Shown one piece after another: positions 1 through 8,080 of a DNA stretch of 64,000 bases. Numbering within the stretch: position 1 is the first letter of the stretch; each line of letters begins with the position of its first letter. The stretch comes from Simiduia curdlanivorans (GTDB lineage Bacteria > Pseudomonadota > Gammaproteobacteria > Pseudomonadales > Cellvibrionaceae): NCBI RefSeq assembly GCF_030409605.1, contig NZ_JAUFQG010000004.1, positions 806,001 to 870,000 on the forward strand, given 5' to 3'. Below the pieces are notes generated by a model. The model saw only the letters and a program-made list of their open reading frames with translations, made no database searches and was not told the origin of the DNA. Position numbers and translations under genes: made by a program.

Positions 1-67
1 CCGCAATAGGCTCCCGGCGCGCAGACAGGCGCCGAGAATCAGCTTGGTTGGGCAAGCGACTAGACAT
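1..67 (-). CDS. ftsX: FtsX, cell-division ABC transporter permease (5' end only)
   Basis: Only the first 22 codons are inside the window; the gene runs off the left edge. An ATG at 67-65 opens a frame that starts MSSRLPNQADSRR and overlaps the end of ftsE by 8 bases, the coupling expected in ftsYEX operons. The visible part is a hydrophilic, Arg-rich cytoplasmic tail, which fits FtsX before its first membrane segment. FtsX forms the FtsEX complex at the division septum and controls peptidoglycan hydrolases. The identification rests mainly on operon position, because no conserved domain is visible. Confidence 0.6.
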   Translation of the reverse strand, partial: MSSRLPNQADSRRLSARREPIA

Positions 68-749
68 GTACAGCACCCGCATTGGCCGGCGCCATGTCGG
101 CGCGTAACTCGCCCTCGGACAGGGCCAAAACGCGCTTATTTTGGCGCTTGAGCAAATCGATATCGTGGCTGGCAATCAACATAGTGACGCCCACCTCGTT
201 AAACTGCCGAAACAAATCCATGATTTCTGCCGACAATTCCGGGTCTAGGTTACCCGTGGGTTCGTCGGCGAGTAAGATTTTCGGTTTATTAACCACAGCA
301 CGGGCTATGCCGACGCGCTGCTGTTCACCGCCCGACAGCTCCAGCGGCAGGCGATTTTCCTTGTGCAGTAATCCAACCTTATCGAGTGCCGCGCGCACCC
401 GCTTAGCAATGTCGGATGCGGCATAGCCAGCAATGACTAGCGGCAGCGCGACATTGTCAAATACGCTTCGGTCGAATAACAACTGATGGTTTTGAAACAC
501 CACACTGACTTGGCGGCGATGGTAGGGGATCTGGCTATCGGGCATGCGCGTGAGGTTGCTGCCATTGACGAATACTTGACCGCGACTCGGATGCTCCATC
601 GCCATAATCAGCTTTAGCAATGTACTCTTGCCGGCGCCCGAGTGGCCGGTGAGAAATACCATCTCGCCCGCGTCAATGGAGAAATTTAAACTCTTGAGAG
701 CCTCGAAACCATTGCTGTAGCGCTTTGAAACGTGATCAAAACGAATCAT
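60..749 (-). CDS. ftsE: FtsE, cell-division ATP-binding protein
   Basis: This is the ABC-type ATPase of the FtsEX septal complex, which couples ATP hydrolysis to activation of cell-wall amidases at the divisome. About 229 residues, normal for the family. Walker A GHSGAGKST is at about residues 35-43, the ABC signature LSGGEQQ at about 138-144, Walker B ILLADEPTG at about 158-166, and the switch histidine in ASHD near 195. I place the start at the ATG at 749, which overlaps the ftsY stop by one base (TGATG), rather than at the TTG one codon upstream. It sits between ftsY and ftsX in one minus-strand operon. Confidence 0.96.
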   Translation of the reverse strand: MIRFDHVSKRYSNGFEALKSLNFSIDAGEMVFLTGHSGAGKSTLLKLIMAMEHPSRGQVFVNGSNLTRMPDSQIPYHRRQVSVVFQNHQLLFDRSVFDNVALPLVIAGYAASDIAKRVRAALDKVGLLHKENRLPLELSGGEQQRVGIARAVVNKPKILLADEPTGNLDPELSAEIMDLFRQFNEVGVTMLIASHDIDLLKRQNKRVLALSEGELRADMAPANAGAVHV

Positions 750-1798
750 CAATCGGCCTGCTCGGTCGGTAGCGCTTCGTGATTGAAAAGCCCGTCGATA
801 AAGGGCTTAGCGGCAAAAGGCTGCAAGTCATCCACGCCTTCACCCACACCGATGAAGCGCACCGGCAGCGCTAGCTTTTTACTCAGGGCAAAAATAACGC
901 CACCTTTGGCCGTGCCATCGAGCTTGGTTAATACAAGCCCAGTCACGCCTGCGGCTTTGTGAAACTCCTGCGCTTGGCTGATGGCGTTCTGGCCCGTGCC
1001 GGCATCGAGCACCAAAAGCACTTCGTGCGGTGCTGTCACATCGAGCTTGGCCATCACCCGCTTCACTTTGGCGAGCTCTTCCATCAAATTGCTCTTGTTG
1101 TGCAAGCGGCCGGCGGTATCAGCAATGATCACATCAATATCTTTCTTCTGAGCCGAGGCGATGGCATCAAAAATAACCGAGGCGCTATCGGCACCCGTGT
1201 GCTGGGCCACAACCGGCACCTGATTGCGCTCACCCCACACCTGCAGCTGCTCAACCGCCGCCGCGCGAAAGGTATCGCCAGCCGCCAACATGACCTTTTT
1301 ACCGTCGTTCAGGAAACGCTTCGCCAATTTACCAATGGTGGTGGTTTTGCCCACGCCGTTAACACCTACCACTAAAATCACGTAAGGCTTCTTTGCCGTG
1401 TCGATAACGAGCGGCTTTTCCACCGGCAACAGCAGCTCGCCGAGCGCCTCGCGCAACAAGGCCAATAGCGCCTGGGGATCTTTTAATTGTTTGCGCGCAA
1501 CGCTGTCAGTCAAAGACGCAATAATATCGGTGGTTGCCTCTATACCGACATCGGCAACCAACAATTGCGACTCCAAATCTTCTAGCAGCTCATCATCAAT
1601 GGCCTTTTTACCCAAGAACAGGTTGCCAATGCCTTCGGCAAATTGACTGCGGGTGCGGCTCAGCCCGGCCCGAATACGGGCAAACAGGCTCGGCTTATCG
1701 GCCGGTTGCGGCGCCAGTTCGGGCGCAGGCACCTGCTCGACCGACTCAGCACTGGGCGCGGCTGGCTGTTCTTTTTTCTTAAACAACTTGGAAAACAT
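749..1798 (-). CDS. ftsY: FtsY, signal recognition particle receptor GTPase
   Basis: FtsY is the membrane-associated receptor that docks SRP-ribosome complexes for co-translational insertion of inner-membrane proteins. The 349-residue protein has a short acidic, Pro/Ala-rich N-terminal A region (about residues 10-35), then the N domain, then the G domain. G1 P-loop GVNGVGKTT lies at about 145-153, the DTAGR motif and the following RLHNK stretch come later, and the base-recognition TKLDG motif is near the C-terminus. The A region is much shorter than in Escherichia coli, as is common outside enterobacteria. It is the first gene of the ftsYEX operon, transcribed away from rsmD. Confidence 0.97.
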   Translation of the reverse strand: MFSKLFKKKEQPAAPSAESVEQVPAPELAPQPADKPSLFARIRAGLSRTRSQFAEGIGNLFLGKKAIDDELLEDLESQLLVADVGIEATTDIIASLTDSVARKQLKDPQALLALLREALGELLLPVEKPLVIDTAKKPYVILVVGVNGVGKTTTIGKLAKRFLNDGKKVMLAAGDTFRAAAVEQLQVWGERNQVPVVAQHTGADSASVIFDAIASAQKKDIDVIIADTAGRLHNKSNLMEELAKVKRVMAKLDVTAPHEVLLVLDAGTGQNAISQAQEFHKAAGVTGLVLTKLDGTAKGGVIFALSKKLALPVRFIGVGEGVDDLQPFAAKPFIDGLFNHEALPTEQAD

Positions 1799-1915
1799 CG
1801 GTACTCACTAACTAAAATGGCGTTAAAATGCGCGCGCAAACTGGGGCGCGCTGCCCAGATTGGATAAAAGAGCGCTATCCTACCACTCCCAGCGAAAATT
1901 GAGTTGACCCATTGC

Positions 1916-2494
1916 ATGAAAAACCGCCAAGCCTCTGCCAGCCATCAAGGCGGCCAGCTAAGACTCATTGGCGGTCAATGGCGCGGGCGAAAGCTCAGTT
2001 TCCCGACCCCAGACGGCCTCAGACCCACGGGCGATAGAATCCGCGAGACGCTTTTCAACTGGCTCCAGGCTGATGTGGTAGACGCCCGCTGTCTGGACCT
2101 GTTCGCCGGTTCAGGGGCTTTAGGCTTAGAGGCACTGTCCCGTGGCGCTGCGCACTGTACGCTGTTGGAACTTAACAAACAGGCTTGGCAACAGTTGCGA
2201 CACAACTGCGACTTACTGAAAGCGCAAGGCGCCGATGTTCTCAATGTCGATAGTCTGGCCTGGTTAGCACAGACCGACCAACAATTTGACCTGATCTTTC
2301 TCGATCCGCCCTTTGCCCAACAACTATGGCAACGCGCCATTGAATTGCTGAATCGATCGAACTGCCTTTCCGATCAGGCGATTGTCTATGTGGAAAGCCC
2401 AAAAAACCTTCCCCTGGAAACGCCACCCCATTGGCACTTGAGCCGAGAAAAGGTCGCGGGTGAAGTTTGCTACCGGCTCTATCGCTTACTTTAA
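1916..2494 (+). CDS. rsmD: RsmD, 16S rRNA m2G966 methyltransferase
   Basis: RsmD uses S-adenosylmethionine to methylate N2 of G966 in 16S rRNA on the assembling small subunit. The Rossmann-fold SAM motif DLFAGSGALG is at residues 61-70 and the catalytic DPPF motif of amino-methyltransferases at about 130-133. I start at the ATG at 1916; an in-frame TTG at 1904 would add four residues but is not needed. With this start the protein has 192 residues, typical of the family. It is divergent from ftsY, an arrangement conserved in many gammaproteobacteria, and coaD follows on the same strand after 63 bases. Confidence 0.95.
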   Translation: MKNRQASASHQGGQLRLIGGQWRGRKLSFPTPDGLRPTGDRIRETLFNWLQADVVDARCLDLFAGSGALGLEALSRGAAHCTLLELNKQAWQQLRHNCDLLKAQGADVLNVDSLAWLAQTDQQFDLIFLDPPFAQQLWQRAIELLNRSNCLSDQAIVYVESPKNLPLETPPHWHLSREKVAGEVCYRLYRLL

Positions 2495-2557
2495 GAAACG
2501 CCCCCAGCTTGATACTATCGCCAGCTAAATAACGCCTTCTAAATATTTGGTGACTGA

Positions 2558-3055
2558 ATGCGCACTGTAGTTTACCCCGGCACTTTCGACCCGCTAACCA
2601 ATGGTCATATTGACTTGGTTGAAAGGGCCTGCCGTTTGTTCGACAAGGTCATCATTGCCATTGCGGCGAGCACCAAAAAGAATCCGCTCTTTACCCTCGA
2701 GGAGCGCGTAGCGCTAGCGCACGAAGTGCTTGGGCATCTACCCAACATTGAAATTTGTGGTTTTGATATTTTATTGGCGGATCTAGTAAAGCAGAAGCAG
2801 GCCCAAGGCGTACTGCGCGGCCTGCGCGCCGTATCTGATTTCGAATATGAATTTCAGTTGGCGAATATGAACCGAGCGCTGCTGCCAGAAATGGAAAGCC
2901 TCTTTCTTACCCCTTCCGAACACCTATCCTACATCTCGTCCTCACTGGTGCGAGAAATAGCGTCGCTGGGCGGAGACGTAAGTAAATTCGTGCACCCCTT
3001 GGTGAAGGATGCACTCATCGCACGCTATAAAAAGAACACCGACAAGCAGAAGTAG
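2558..3055 (+). CDS. coaD: CoaD, phosphopantetheine adenylyltransferase
   Basis: CoaD transfers AMP from ATP to 4'-phosphopantetheine, the penultimate step of coenzyme A synthesis. The 165-residue protein has the nucleotidyltransferase TxGH motif (TNGH, residues 14-17) in the context YPGTFDP, and the second signature ISSSLVRE at about 126-133. Length is typical (about 160). It follows rsmD and its stop lies only 3 bases from the stop of the convergent small membrane protein gene, so there is no room for a dedicated terminator. Confidence 0.97.
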   Translation: MRTVVYPGTFDPLTNGHIDLVERACRLFDKVIIAIAASTKKNPLFTLEERVALAHEVLGHLPNIEICGFDILLADLVKQKQAQGVLRGLRAVSDFEYEFQLANMNRALLPEMESLFLTPSEHLSYISSSLVREIASLGGDVSKFVHPLVKDALIARYKKNTDKQK

Positions 3056-3058
3056 GTG

Positions 3059-3376
3059 TTACTCGACGTCGTGCTGGTAGCCAGGCGTGGTGCAACCTAA
3101 GCAGCGGACAAAGGTGGTCTCACCTGGGCCAACCACTAAGGTCTGAGCAGACTGCTTAACGTTGCCGCCAGCGGCAGAGAAGGGCAGGGCCACCAGAAAC
3201 GCGGCTGTGCCTAACACCGTTACACCCAACATGACGGGACGCACAATCACCAGATCTAATGCCATAGCGGCCGCAGATGGATCTTCCAACTCGCCGTCTT
3301 TAGCAAGCGCAAAACTAGACATGGCTAAACAAGTGGTTAAAGCAACGGCTCTAACGCTCAATTTTTTCAGATTCAC
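3059..3376 (-). CDS. Small conserved membrane protein with signal peptide
   Basis: A 105-residue protein begins with a GTG codon at 3376 preceded by a good Shine-Dalgarno sequence (GAGGAG). Residues 1-25 look like a cleavable signal peptide ending ALA-KD. A hydrophobic stretch at about residues 50-70 holds the segment PVMLGVTVLGTAAFLVALP, followed by FSAAGGN and a C-terminal TFVRCLGCT. The pattern of VTRP/VRP, one hydrophobic helix, LPFSAxGGN and a final LG motif recurs in short gammaproteobacterial envelope proteins of unknown function often encoded beside coaD. I cannot assign a function. It is convergent with coaD and upstream of mutM in the same direction. Confidence 0.75.
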   Translation of the reverse strand: MNLKKLSVRAVALTTCLAMSSFALAKDGELEDPSAAAMALDLVIVRPVMLGVTVLGTAAFLVALPFSAAGGNVKQSAQTLVVGPGETTFVRCLGCTTPGYQHDVE

Positions 3377-3502
3377 AGCGAGTCTCCTCAGTTATCGTCC
3401 TGAGTATGCCATTACTACTTGGGCAAGTACCGGACTTTACGCATTGTACATAAAGTATAAAGCCATCAGTGGCTTAGCGTCGAATGCTAATGTGCAGTGT
3501 AG

Positions 3503-4318
3503 CTAGTGCTGGCAATTGGCACAATATACCGTGGCGCGATTGCTGACGCGAACTTCTTTCAACGGGGTGTGACAGACTCGACAAGGTTCGCCGCCACGCC
3601 CGTAAACTAACAACTTCTGCTGGAAGTAACCCGGTTTACCATCGCCGCCGACGAAATCTTTCAACGTAGTTCCGCCCTGCGCAATGGCCTTGGCGAGCAC
3701 GGATTTTATATGCCCCACCAATAACCGCGCCTTCGGTAAGCTCAAGCTGCCCGCGGCTCGGCGCGGCCTCAGCCCCGCCATGAACAACGCCTCATTAGCG
3801 TAGATGTTGCCCACGCCCACGACAACATGGCTATCCATAATAAAGGTTTTCAGGTTTTGCTTTTTCGCGCGCGACCGCTGATACAAATACTCAGCGGTAA
3901 ATGCCTCGGACAGCGGCTCTGGGCCAAGCGAGACCAACAACTTATGGGTCAGCACATCGCCCTCAGCCCAGAGCCAACAGCCGAAACGGCGCGGATCGGT
4001 ATAGCGCAGGCCGGTGCCATCGCTGAACTGCAAATCCACATGATCGTGCAAACCTGGTGGCTCTTGGATGGAAATAACCCGCAGGCTGCCCGACATGCCA
4101 AGGTGCACCAACACATGACCGCGCGCAAAACCCAAGAGTAAATACTTACCCCGGCGCGAGACCGAGCGCAAGGTTTGGCCTTTTAACAGCACCGCTAACT
4201 CGCCTGGGATAGGCCAGCGCAGCGAAGGGTTGCGCACGACCAAGGCTGTGACTTTTTTGCCCTGTGCATGCGGCTCTATACCTCGACGGGTGGTTTCGAC
4301 TTCGGGTAATTCCGGCAT
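3503..4318 (-). CDS. mutM: MutM (Fpg), formamidopyrimidine-DNA glycosylase
   Basis: MutM excises 8-oxoguanine and formamidopyrimidines and nicks the resulting abasic site. The mature N-terminus PELPEVE carries the catalytic proline after Met removal and Glu at position 3. The C-terminus is a CxxC...CxxC zinc finger (Cys 246, 249, 266, 269). The conserved VGNIYANEALF stretch is in the middle and GGTTLKDF before the finger. At 271 residues it has full family length. It lies in the rpmBG-trmO-mutM neighbourhood typical of gammaproteobacteria. Confidence 0.97.
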   Translation of the reverse strand: MPELPEVETTRRGIEPHAQGKKVTALVVRNPSLRWPIPGELAVLLKGQTLRSVSRRGKYLLLGFARGHVLVHLGMSGSLRVISIQEPPGLHDHVDLQFSDGTGLRYTDPRRFGCWLWAEGDVLTHKLLVSLGPEPLSEAFTAEYLYQRSRAKKQNLKTFIMDSHVVVGVGNIYANEALFMAGLRPRRAAGSLSLPKARLLVGHIKSVLAKAIAQGGTTLKDFVGGDGKPGYFQQKLLVYGRGGEPCRVCHTPLKEVRVSNRATVYCANCQH

Positions 4319-4327
4319 ACCAACTCC

Positions 4328-5017
4328 TTAGCTGCGCAATGGTTGCAGAGCGATCACTTCAATCGACCAGACTCCAGGCTCAGCGGCTAAATAGCGCCAC
4401 TGGACATTGAAATCGAGTAAGTGCATACCGTAAATTCGATCCGGCTCGGGGGTCTGATAGGCTGGACGCGGGTCTTGGGCTAAAACTTCGACAATCAGCT
4501 GCGCCACCGCCGGATTAATAGAAAGGCCCTGTGCAAATTCAACTTTAATGGGCTCTGGCGCCGCAGGTGCAAGTAGATTGCGCGCAGCGGGCACCAGATC
4601 CACGTAGGGTAGGTAGGGTTTAATATCGACCACCGGCGTGCCATCCACTAAGTCCACCCCCGAGAGCCAAAGTAACACCTTGGCACCATCGACTTCGACG
4701 CGATCTAACCTCACTACGGAAAGGCCTAAAGCGTTTGGCCGCACCGGCGACCGACTAGCGAAAACCCCAATACGTTGATTGCCGCCCAGCCGCGGTGGCC
4801 TGACCTTGGGGCTTTTCGACGCCGGGCTTTGGTGGAAGATAAATTGTAGCCACACATGGCTAACACTCTCTAGTCCTTGCACAGCATCGGCCTGATTGTA
4901 GGGCGGTAGAAGCTCTAGACAGGCGCAAGCAGAAGGCGCCAAGGCCGGCTGGCGCGGCACGCCAAACTTCTCCTTGAAACAGGAGTGCACGATACCGATA
5001 GTTTGAAGTGTGTGCAT
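4328..5017 (-). CDS. trmO: TrmO/TsaA-type tRNA (N6-threonylcarbamoyladenosine37-N6) methyltransferase
   Basis: The protein belongs to the TsaA/VirR (TrmO) family, whose E. coli member N6-methylates t6A37 in some tRNAs using SAM. I start at MHTLQTIGIVHS (ATG at 5017), giving 229 residues. The longer reading frame to 5065 would run through the terminator hairpin of rpmG and is rejected. Conserved stretches seen are GIVHSCFKEKFGVPRQ at the N-terminus, VWLQFIFH, and the core GVFASRSPVRPNALGLSVVRL with SGVDLVDGTPVVDIKPYLPYVD. The gene ends 9 bases before mutM, so the two are probably co-transcribed. Confidence 0.9.
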   Translation of the reverse strand: MHTLQTIGIVHSCFKEKFGVPRQPALAPSACACLELLPPYNQADAVQGLESVSHVWLQFIFHQSPASKSPKVRPPRLGGNQRIGVFASRSPVRPNALGLSVVRLDRVEVDGAKVLLWLSGVDLVDGTPVVDIKPYLPYVDLVPAARNLLAPAAPEPIKVEFAQGLSINPAVAQLIVEVLAQDPRPAYQTPEPDRIYGMHLLDFNVQWRYLAAEPGVWSIEVIALQPLRS

Positions 5018-5034
5018 AGCGGCTGGCCAGATAC

Positions 5035-5063
5035 GAAAAAGCCCGGCATTACCGGGCTTTTTC
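5035..5063 (-). terminator. Rho-independent terminator downstream of rpmG
   Basis: A perfect 12-bp stem (GAAAAAGCCCGG paired with CCGGGCTTTTTC) closes a 5-base loop. On the minus strand it ends in a U-rich tail and lies 16 bases after the rpmG stop codon. It also separates rpmBG from the start of trmO. Confidence 0.88.
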
Positions 5064-5078
5064 AAGGTGAAAGATCAA

Positions 5079-5234
5079 TTACTTGATCTTGCCTTCCTTA
5101 TAAACCACGTGCTTGCGAACAACGGGATCATACTTTTTGATCTCCATCTTCTCAGGCATGGTGCGCTTGTTCTTGTCAGTGGTGTAGAAATGACCAGTAC
5201 CGGCACTTGAGTTCAAACGAATTAAATCACGCAT
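5079..5234 (-). CDS. rpmG: Ribosomal protein L33
   Basis: A 51-residue frame reads MRDLIRLNSSAGTGHFYTTD at its N-terminus and EGKIK at its end, a near-textbook bacterial L33. This is the Cys-free form, because the zinc-binding Cys pairs of C+ paralogues are absent. It is a component of the 50S subunit near the E site. It follows rpmB after 19 bases in a two-gene operon and is followed by a strong terminator. Confidence 0.97.
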   Translation of the reverse strand: MRDLIRLNSSAGTGHFYTTDKNKRTMPEKMEIKKYDPVVRKHVVYKEGKIK

Positions 5235-5253
5235 GGTATTTGCTCCAGCTAAA

Positions 5254-5490
5254 TTAAACGGCTTCGCCGCGCGCGCGCAGGTCAGTCAGCACTAGGTCGA
5301 TGCCACGCTTGTCGATGATGCGCATGCCTTTGGCAGATACACGCAACTTAACAAAGCGCTTCTCAGACTCAACCCAGAAGCGGTGTGAGTGAAGATTGGG
5401 CAAAAAACGACGCTTGGTGTGGTTTTTCGCGTGGGAAACATTGTTACCGGTAACTGGACGCTTACCAGTAACCTGACATACCTTGGACAT
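5254..5490 (-). CDS. rpmB: Ribosomal protein L28
   Basis: The 78-residue product begins MSKVCQVTGKRPVTGNNVSH and contains RRFLPNLHSHRFW and RFVKLRVSAKGMRIIDK, which are the conserved L28 sequences. I use the ATG at 5490; the open frame extends upstream to about 5694 but the extra part shows no L28 homology. The protein is part of the 50S subunit. In many gammaproteobacteria radC is the next gene upstream; here a glycan operon separates them. Confidence 0.97.
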   Translation of the reverse strand: MSKVCQVTGKRPVTGNNVSHAKNHTKRRFLPNLHSHRFWVESEKRFVKLRVSAKGMRIIDKRGIDLVLTDLRARGEAV

Positions 5491-5689
5491 CGTATTGCCT
5501 CGTCTGTAAATCGTTCTCGACCCACCAAATGGATCAGAGGTTGCAAGAAATCTGTGTATCGGGGGCCACCCGGAGAGCAGCCATAGGCGCCCCACCAGAA
5601 AGAGCCGCGTTTTATACCAGAAAGAGGGTCGGCATACAACAAAAAAAGCTTTTGATTGGCCTACTTCATTGATCATAGCGGCTGCAGGC

Positions 5690-5708
5690 GACAATCGTTA
5701 TCATTGTC
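5690..5708. promoter_or_regulatory. Fur-box-like palindrome
   Basis: GACAATCGTTATCATTGTC has matched outer arms GACAAT/ATTGTC. Its reverse complement agrees at 15 of 19 positions with the classical Fur consensus (GATAATGATAATCATTATC). It lies about 115 bases upstream of the first glycosyltransferase gene and about 200 bases upstream of rpmB. Binding by Fur is an inference. Confidence 0.35.
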
Positions 5709-5766
5709 CTATTTTTATCTCACTTGAAATTCACGCCCCAATCAGCATTGGCCATAGGTAAGGGAG

Positions 5767-5797
5767 GGGCGTTAACGCCCGACCACTATATGTGGTC
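5767..5797. repeat. Two adjacent perfect palindromes in the glycan operon leader
   Basis: GGGCGTTAACGCCC (5767-5780, a perfect 14-bp palindrome) is immediately followed by GACCAC-TATAT-GTGGTC (5781-5797, a 6-bp stem with 5-base loop). They end 25 bases before the first start codon. There is no T-tract, so this is not a standard terminator. An operator or an RNA structure in the leader is more likely. Confidence 0.55.
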
Positions 5798-5822
5798 GCC
5801 AGCCACTTGAAGAGCTAATTTA

Positions 5823-6917
5823 ATGAAAGTTTTAATGGTTACTACCGATTTTCCACCCACCGTTGGTGGCATATCCGCACATGTATACGAATTAGCCAAA
5901 GCCATGGTCAGTGCAGGTCATCACGTTTCAGTGCTATCGCGACGGCATACCACCTCAGAAGCCGAACGAGAAGAAATGGACGGTATTAGCGTCTATCGCA
6001 TGTTCTATCGGGGACCAGGCTTCTTATACGGGCTACAAATTAATCGTAAAGTGGCGGCACTGATACCTGTAATTAAGCCCGATATTATTCACATTCACGC
6101 CATGCGCCCGCTTGAATGGTCCAACATAAAGGACATTCCCTTAGCCTATACCAACCACACATCGGGTTACCTGAAGCGTTTGCGCAAAGGCGGCTTCCGA
6201 AGGCTTTGGCTGTTAAAACGTCTATTTGCAAAGCCAGCTTTATTTCTCGCGCCAAGCCGCGAGTTGCTTGAAACGCCCTTTGCTATCTCAAGTGAGAAGT
6301 TATTCATTCCCAATGGGGTGGATGCCAGCCGTTACGCTCGTAACTCTCAGCTTCGCGAGAAAATTCGTGCCTCTCTTTCTATTGCACCTGACGAGCGACT
6401 TTGCATTATCACTCGGCGCCTAGTCTGGAAAAACGGGGTGATTTTTTTAGCCCGCGCGAGTGAGTTTGTAACTAATCCGAAGTTGAAATTTCTGGTCATC
6501 GGGGACGGCCCTGAACGCCAGCAAGTGGAAGAGGTGTTTAAGCACCATTGCGGTGATCGCGTTACATTTTTAGGCAGTAAACTACACGAAGAAATTATTC
6601 AATATTACAGTGCCGCCGACTTTTCCGTTCTACCGTCGCTGATGGAAGCTACTAGTATTAGCGGTTTGGAAGCCATGGCTGCCTCGCTACCATTAGTTGG
6701 AACCCGCGTCGGAGGTATCCCAGACTTAATAGAAGAAGGTGCCACTGGCTTTTTATGTGCGGACCAAGACCCGAAAGGATTGGCAGACGCCATTAATCGA
6801 GTACTCAATTGCGATATCGACGCTTTCGGCAGAGCCGCCAATAAGCGCGCCACTGAGCACTTTGATTGGGCGCAAATCGCCTCGCAAACTGTTACAGCCT
6901 ATGAGACCGTTTTATGA
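5823..6917 (+). CDS. Glycosyltransferase family 4
   Basis: This 364-residue protein is a GT-B-fold retaining glycosyltransferase. The N-terminal domain begins MKVLMVTTDFPPTVGGISAHVYELAKAM, with the glycine-rich acceptor-side loop. The C-terminal domain has the donor-site stretch VLPSLMEATSISGLEAMAASLPLVGTRVGGIPDLI, including the EX7E-like motif of GT4 enzymes (E of LMEA and E of GLEA). It is the first gene of the glycan operon and overlaps the epimerase by 4 bases. The sugar and acceptor cannot be read from sequence; a cytoplasmic or membrane-peripheral role in envelope polysaccharide or LPS assembly is inferred from context. Confidence 0.88.
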   Translation: MKVLMVTTDFPPTVGGISAHVYELAKAMVSAGHHVSVLSRRHTTSEAEREEMDGISVYRMFYRGPGFLYGLQINRKVAALIPVIKPDIIHIHAMRPLEWSNIKDIPLAYTNHTSGYLKRLRKGGFRRLWLLKRLFAKPALFLAPSRELLETPFAISSEKLFIPNGVDASRYARNSQLREKIRASLSIAPDERLCIITRRLVWKNGVIFLARASEFVTNPKLKFLVIGDGPERQQVEEVFKHHCGDRVTFLGSKLHEEIIQYYSAADFSVLPSLMEATSISGLEAMAASLPLVGTRVGGIPDLIEEGATGFLCADQDPKGLADAINRVLNCDIDAFGRAANKRATEHFDWAQIASQTVTAYETVL

Positions 6918-8074
6918 AAAAGGTAATGCTAATTTTCGGCACACGCCCTGAAGCGATAAAAATGGCGCCGCTCGTGCACGAACTCAAAAGCCGACCACAT
7001 GAATTTGAAACAACCGTCTGCATTACCGCGCAGCACCGTGAATTTCTCGATCAGACATTAGCCACCTTTGAAATCGAACCCGATTTTGATTTGGATATCA
7101 TGCGACCCGGCCAAGATCTATATGACGTCACAACGAAATCGCTAACAGGCCTACGTGATGTTTTCTCGAGATACCGACCAGATATCGTTTTGGTACATGG
7201 AGACACAACCACATCCTTTGTTTCAGCCTTAGCTGCTTTTTATCAGCAAATTCCAATAGGCCATGTGGAGGCAGGGTTGCGCTCGAATGACATCTACTCA
7301 CCCTTTCCCGAAGAAGCAAATAGGCAACTAACCTCCAAACTCGCTAACATACACTTTTCACCGACCGAGAAAAATAAACAGGCGCTGATAGCAGAAAACA
7401 TTAGTCAAGACAACATTTTAGTTACCGGCAATACCGGCATCGACGCATTATTTTTAATTTTGGAAAAGCTGACTCAAGGGACCGATTATAAACGTGAAGT
7501 CTTGCTACAGATCGCAAACGCAGGCTACAAGCCAGCCATCGCAAATCAGCTAAACCAAAAAATTCTTCTGGTCACAGGTCACCGAAGGGAAAACTTCGGG
7601 CAAGGGTTTATCAACATCTGTAAAGCGATCAAAGCAATCGCACAAGCACACCCTTATCTCGATATTATTTATCCTGTGCACCTGAACCCCAACGTTAAGA
7701 AGCCGGTCTTTGAGATGTTAAGCGGATTAGATAATGTCTATCTAATCGCTCCGCTTTCCTATGAGCCTTTCGTTTTGTTAATGACACATGCATACCTCAT
7801 TTTAACCGACAGTGGCGGGCTACAAGAGGAAGCACCCGCTCTCGACATTCCCACACTGGTCATGCGTAACAATACCGAAAGAGCCGAAGCCATTGAAGCT
7901 GGTACAGTCAAACTTGTCGGCACCAACAGTGAATCTATTTTTGATGCCGCCAATGAATTACTGAGTAATTCATTGAGTTATAACGCCATGTGTACAGCGT
8001 CTAATCCGTTTGGCGACGGGAAGGCATCTAAGCGAATAGCCGACCACCTCGCCAAACCAAATTCGATTAACTGA
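6914..8074 (+). CDS. wecB: UDP-N-acetylglucosamine 2-epimerase, non-hydrolysing
   Basis: The enzyme interconverts UDP-GlcNAc and UDP-ManNAc, supplying ManNAc(A) units for surface polysaccharides. The 386-residue sequence has the family hallmarks: FGTRPEAIKMAPLV at the N-terminus, HGDTTTSFVSALAAFY, GHVEAGLRSND, the TGHRRENFG motif and LILTDSGGLQEEAPAL. It overlaps the upstream glycosyltransferase by 4 bases. No UDP-ManNAc dehydrogenase (WecC) is encoded nearby, so either ManNAc itself is used or WecC lies elsewhere. Confidence 0.95.
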   Translation: MKKVMLIFGTRPEAIKMAPLVHELKSRPHEFETTVCITAQHREFLDQTLATFEIEPDFDLDIMRPGQDLYDVTTKSLTGLRDVFSRYRPDIVLVHGDTTTSFVSALAAFYQQIPIGHVEAGLRSNDIYSPFPEEANRQLTSKLANIHFSPTEKNKQALIAENISQDNILVTGNTGIDALFLILEKLTQGTDYKREVLLQIANAGYKPAIANQLNQKILLVTGHRRENFGQGFINICKAIKAIAQAHPYLDIIYPVHLNPNVKKPVFEMLSGLDNVYLIAPLSYEPFVLLMTHAYLILTDSGGLQEEAPALDIPTLVMRNNTERAEAIEAGTVKLVGTNSESIFDAANELLSNSLSYNAMCTASNPFGDGKASKRIADHLAKPNSIN

Positions 8075-8080
8075 TCCTGT

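Larger units (their letters stand above)
5491..5822. other. Intergenic region between divergent rpmB and the glycan operon
   Basis: This 332-base gap separates two divergent transcription units and must hold the promoters of both. It contains a Fur-box-like palindrome (5690-5708) and two abutting perfect palindromes (5767-5797), listed separately. I see no convincing small gene and did not identify -35/-10 elements with confidence. Confidence 0.6.

Noticed and set aside
3827..4141. Possible plus-strand gene opposite mutM
   Set aside because: It is antisense to conserved mutM codons and has no ribosome-binding site or recognisable domain.
5018..5065. Upstream start of the TrmO-like protein
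   Set aside because: The added codons are the rpmG terminator hairpin read as protein.
5491..5694. N-terminal extension of ribosomal protein L28
   Set aside because: L28 begins at MSKVCQVTG; the upstream frame lacks family similarity and lies in the promoter region.
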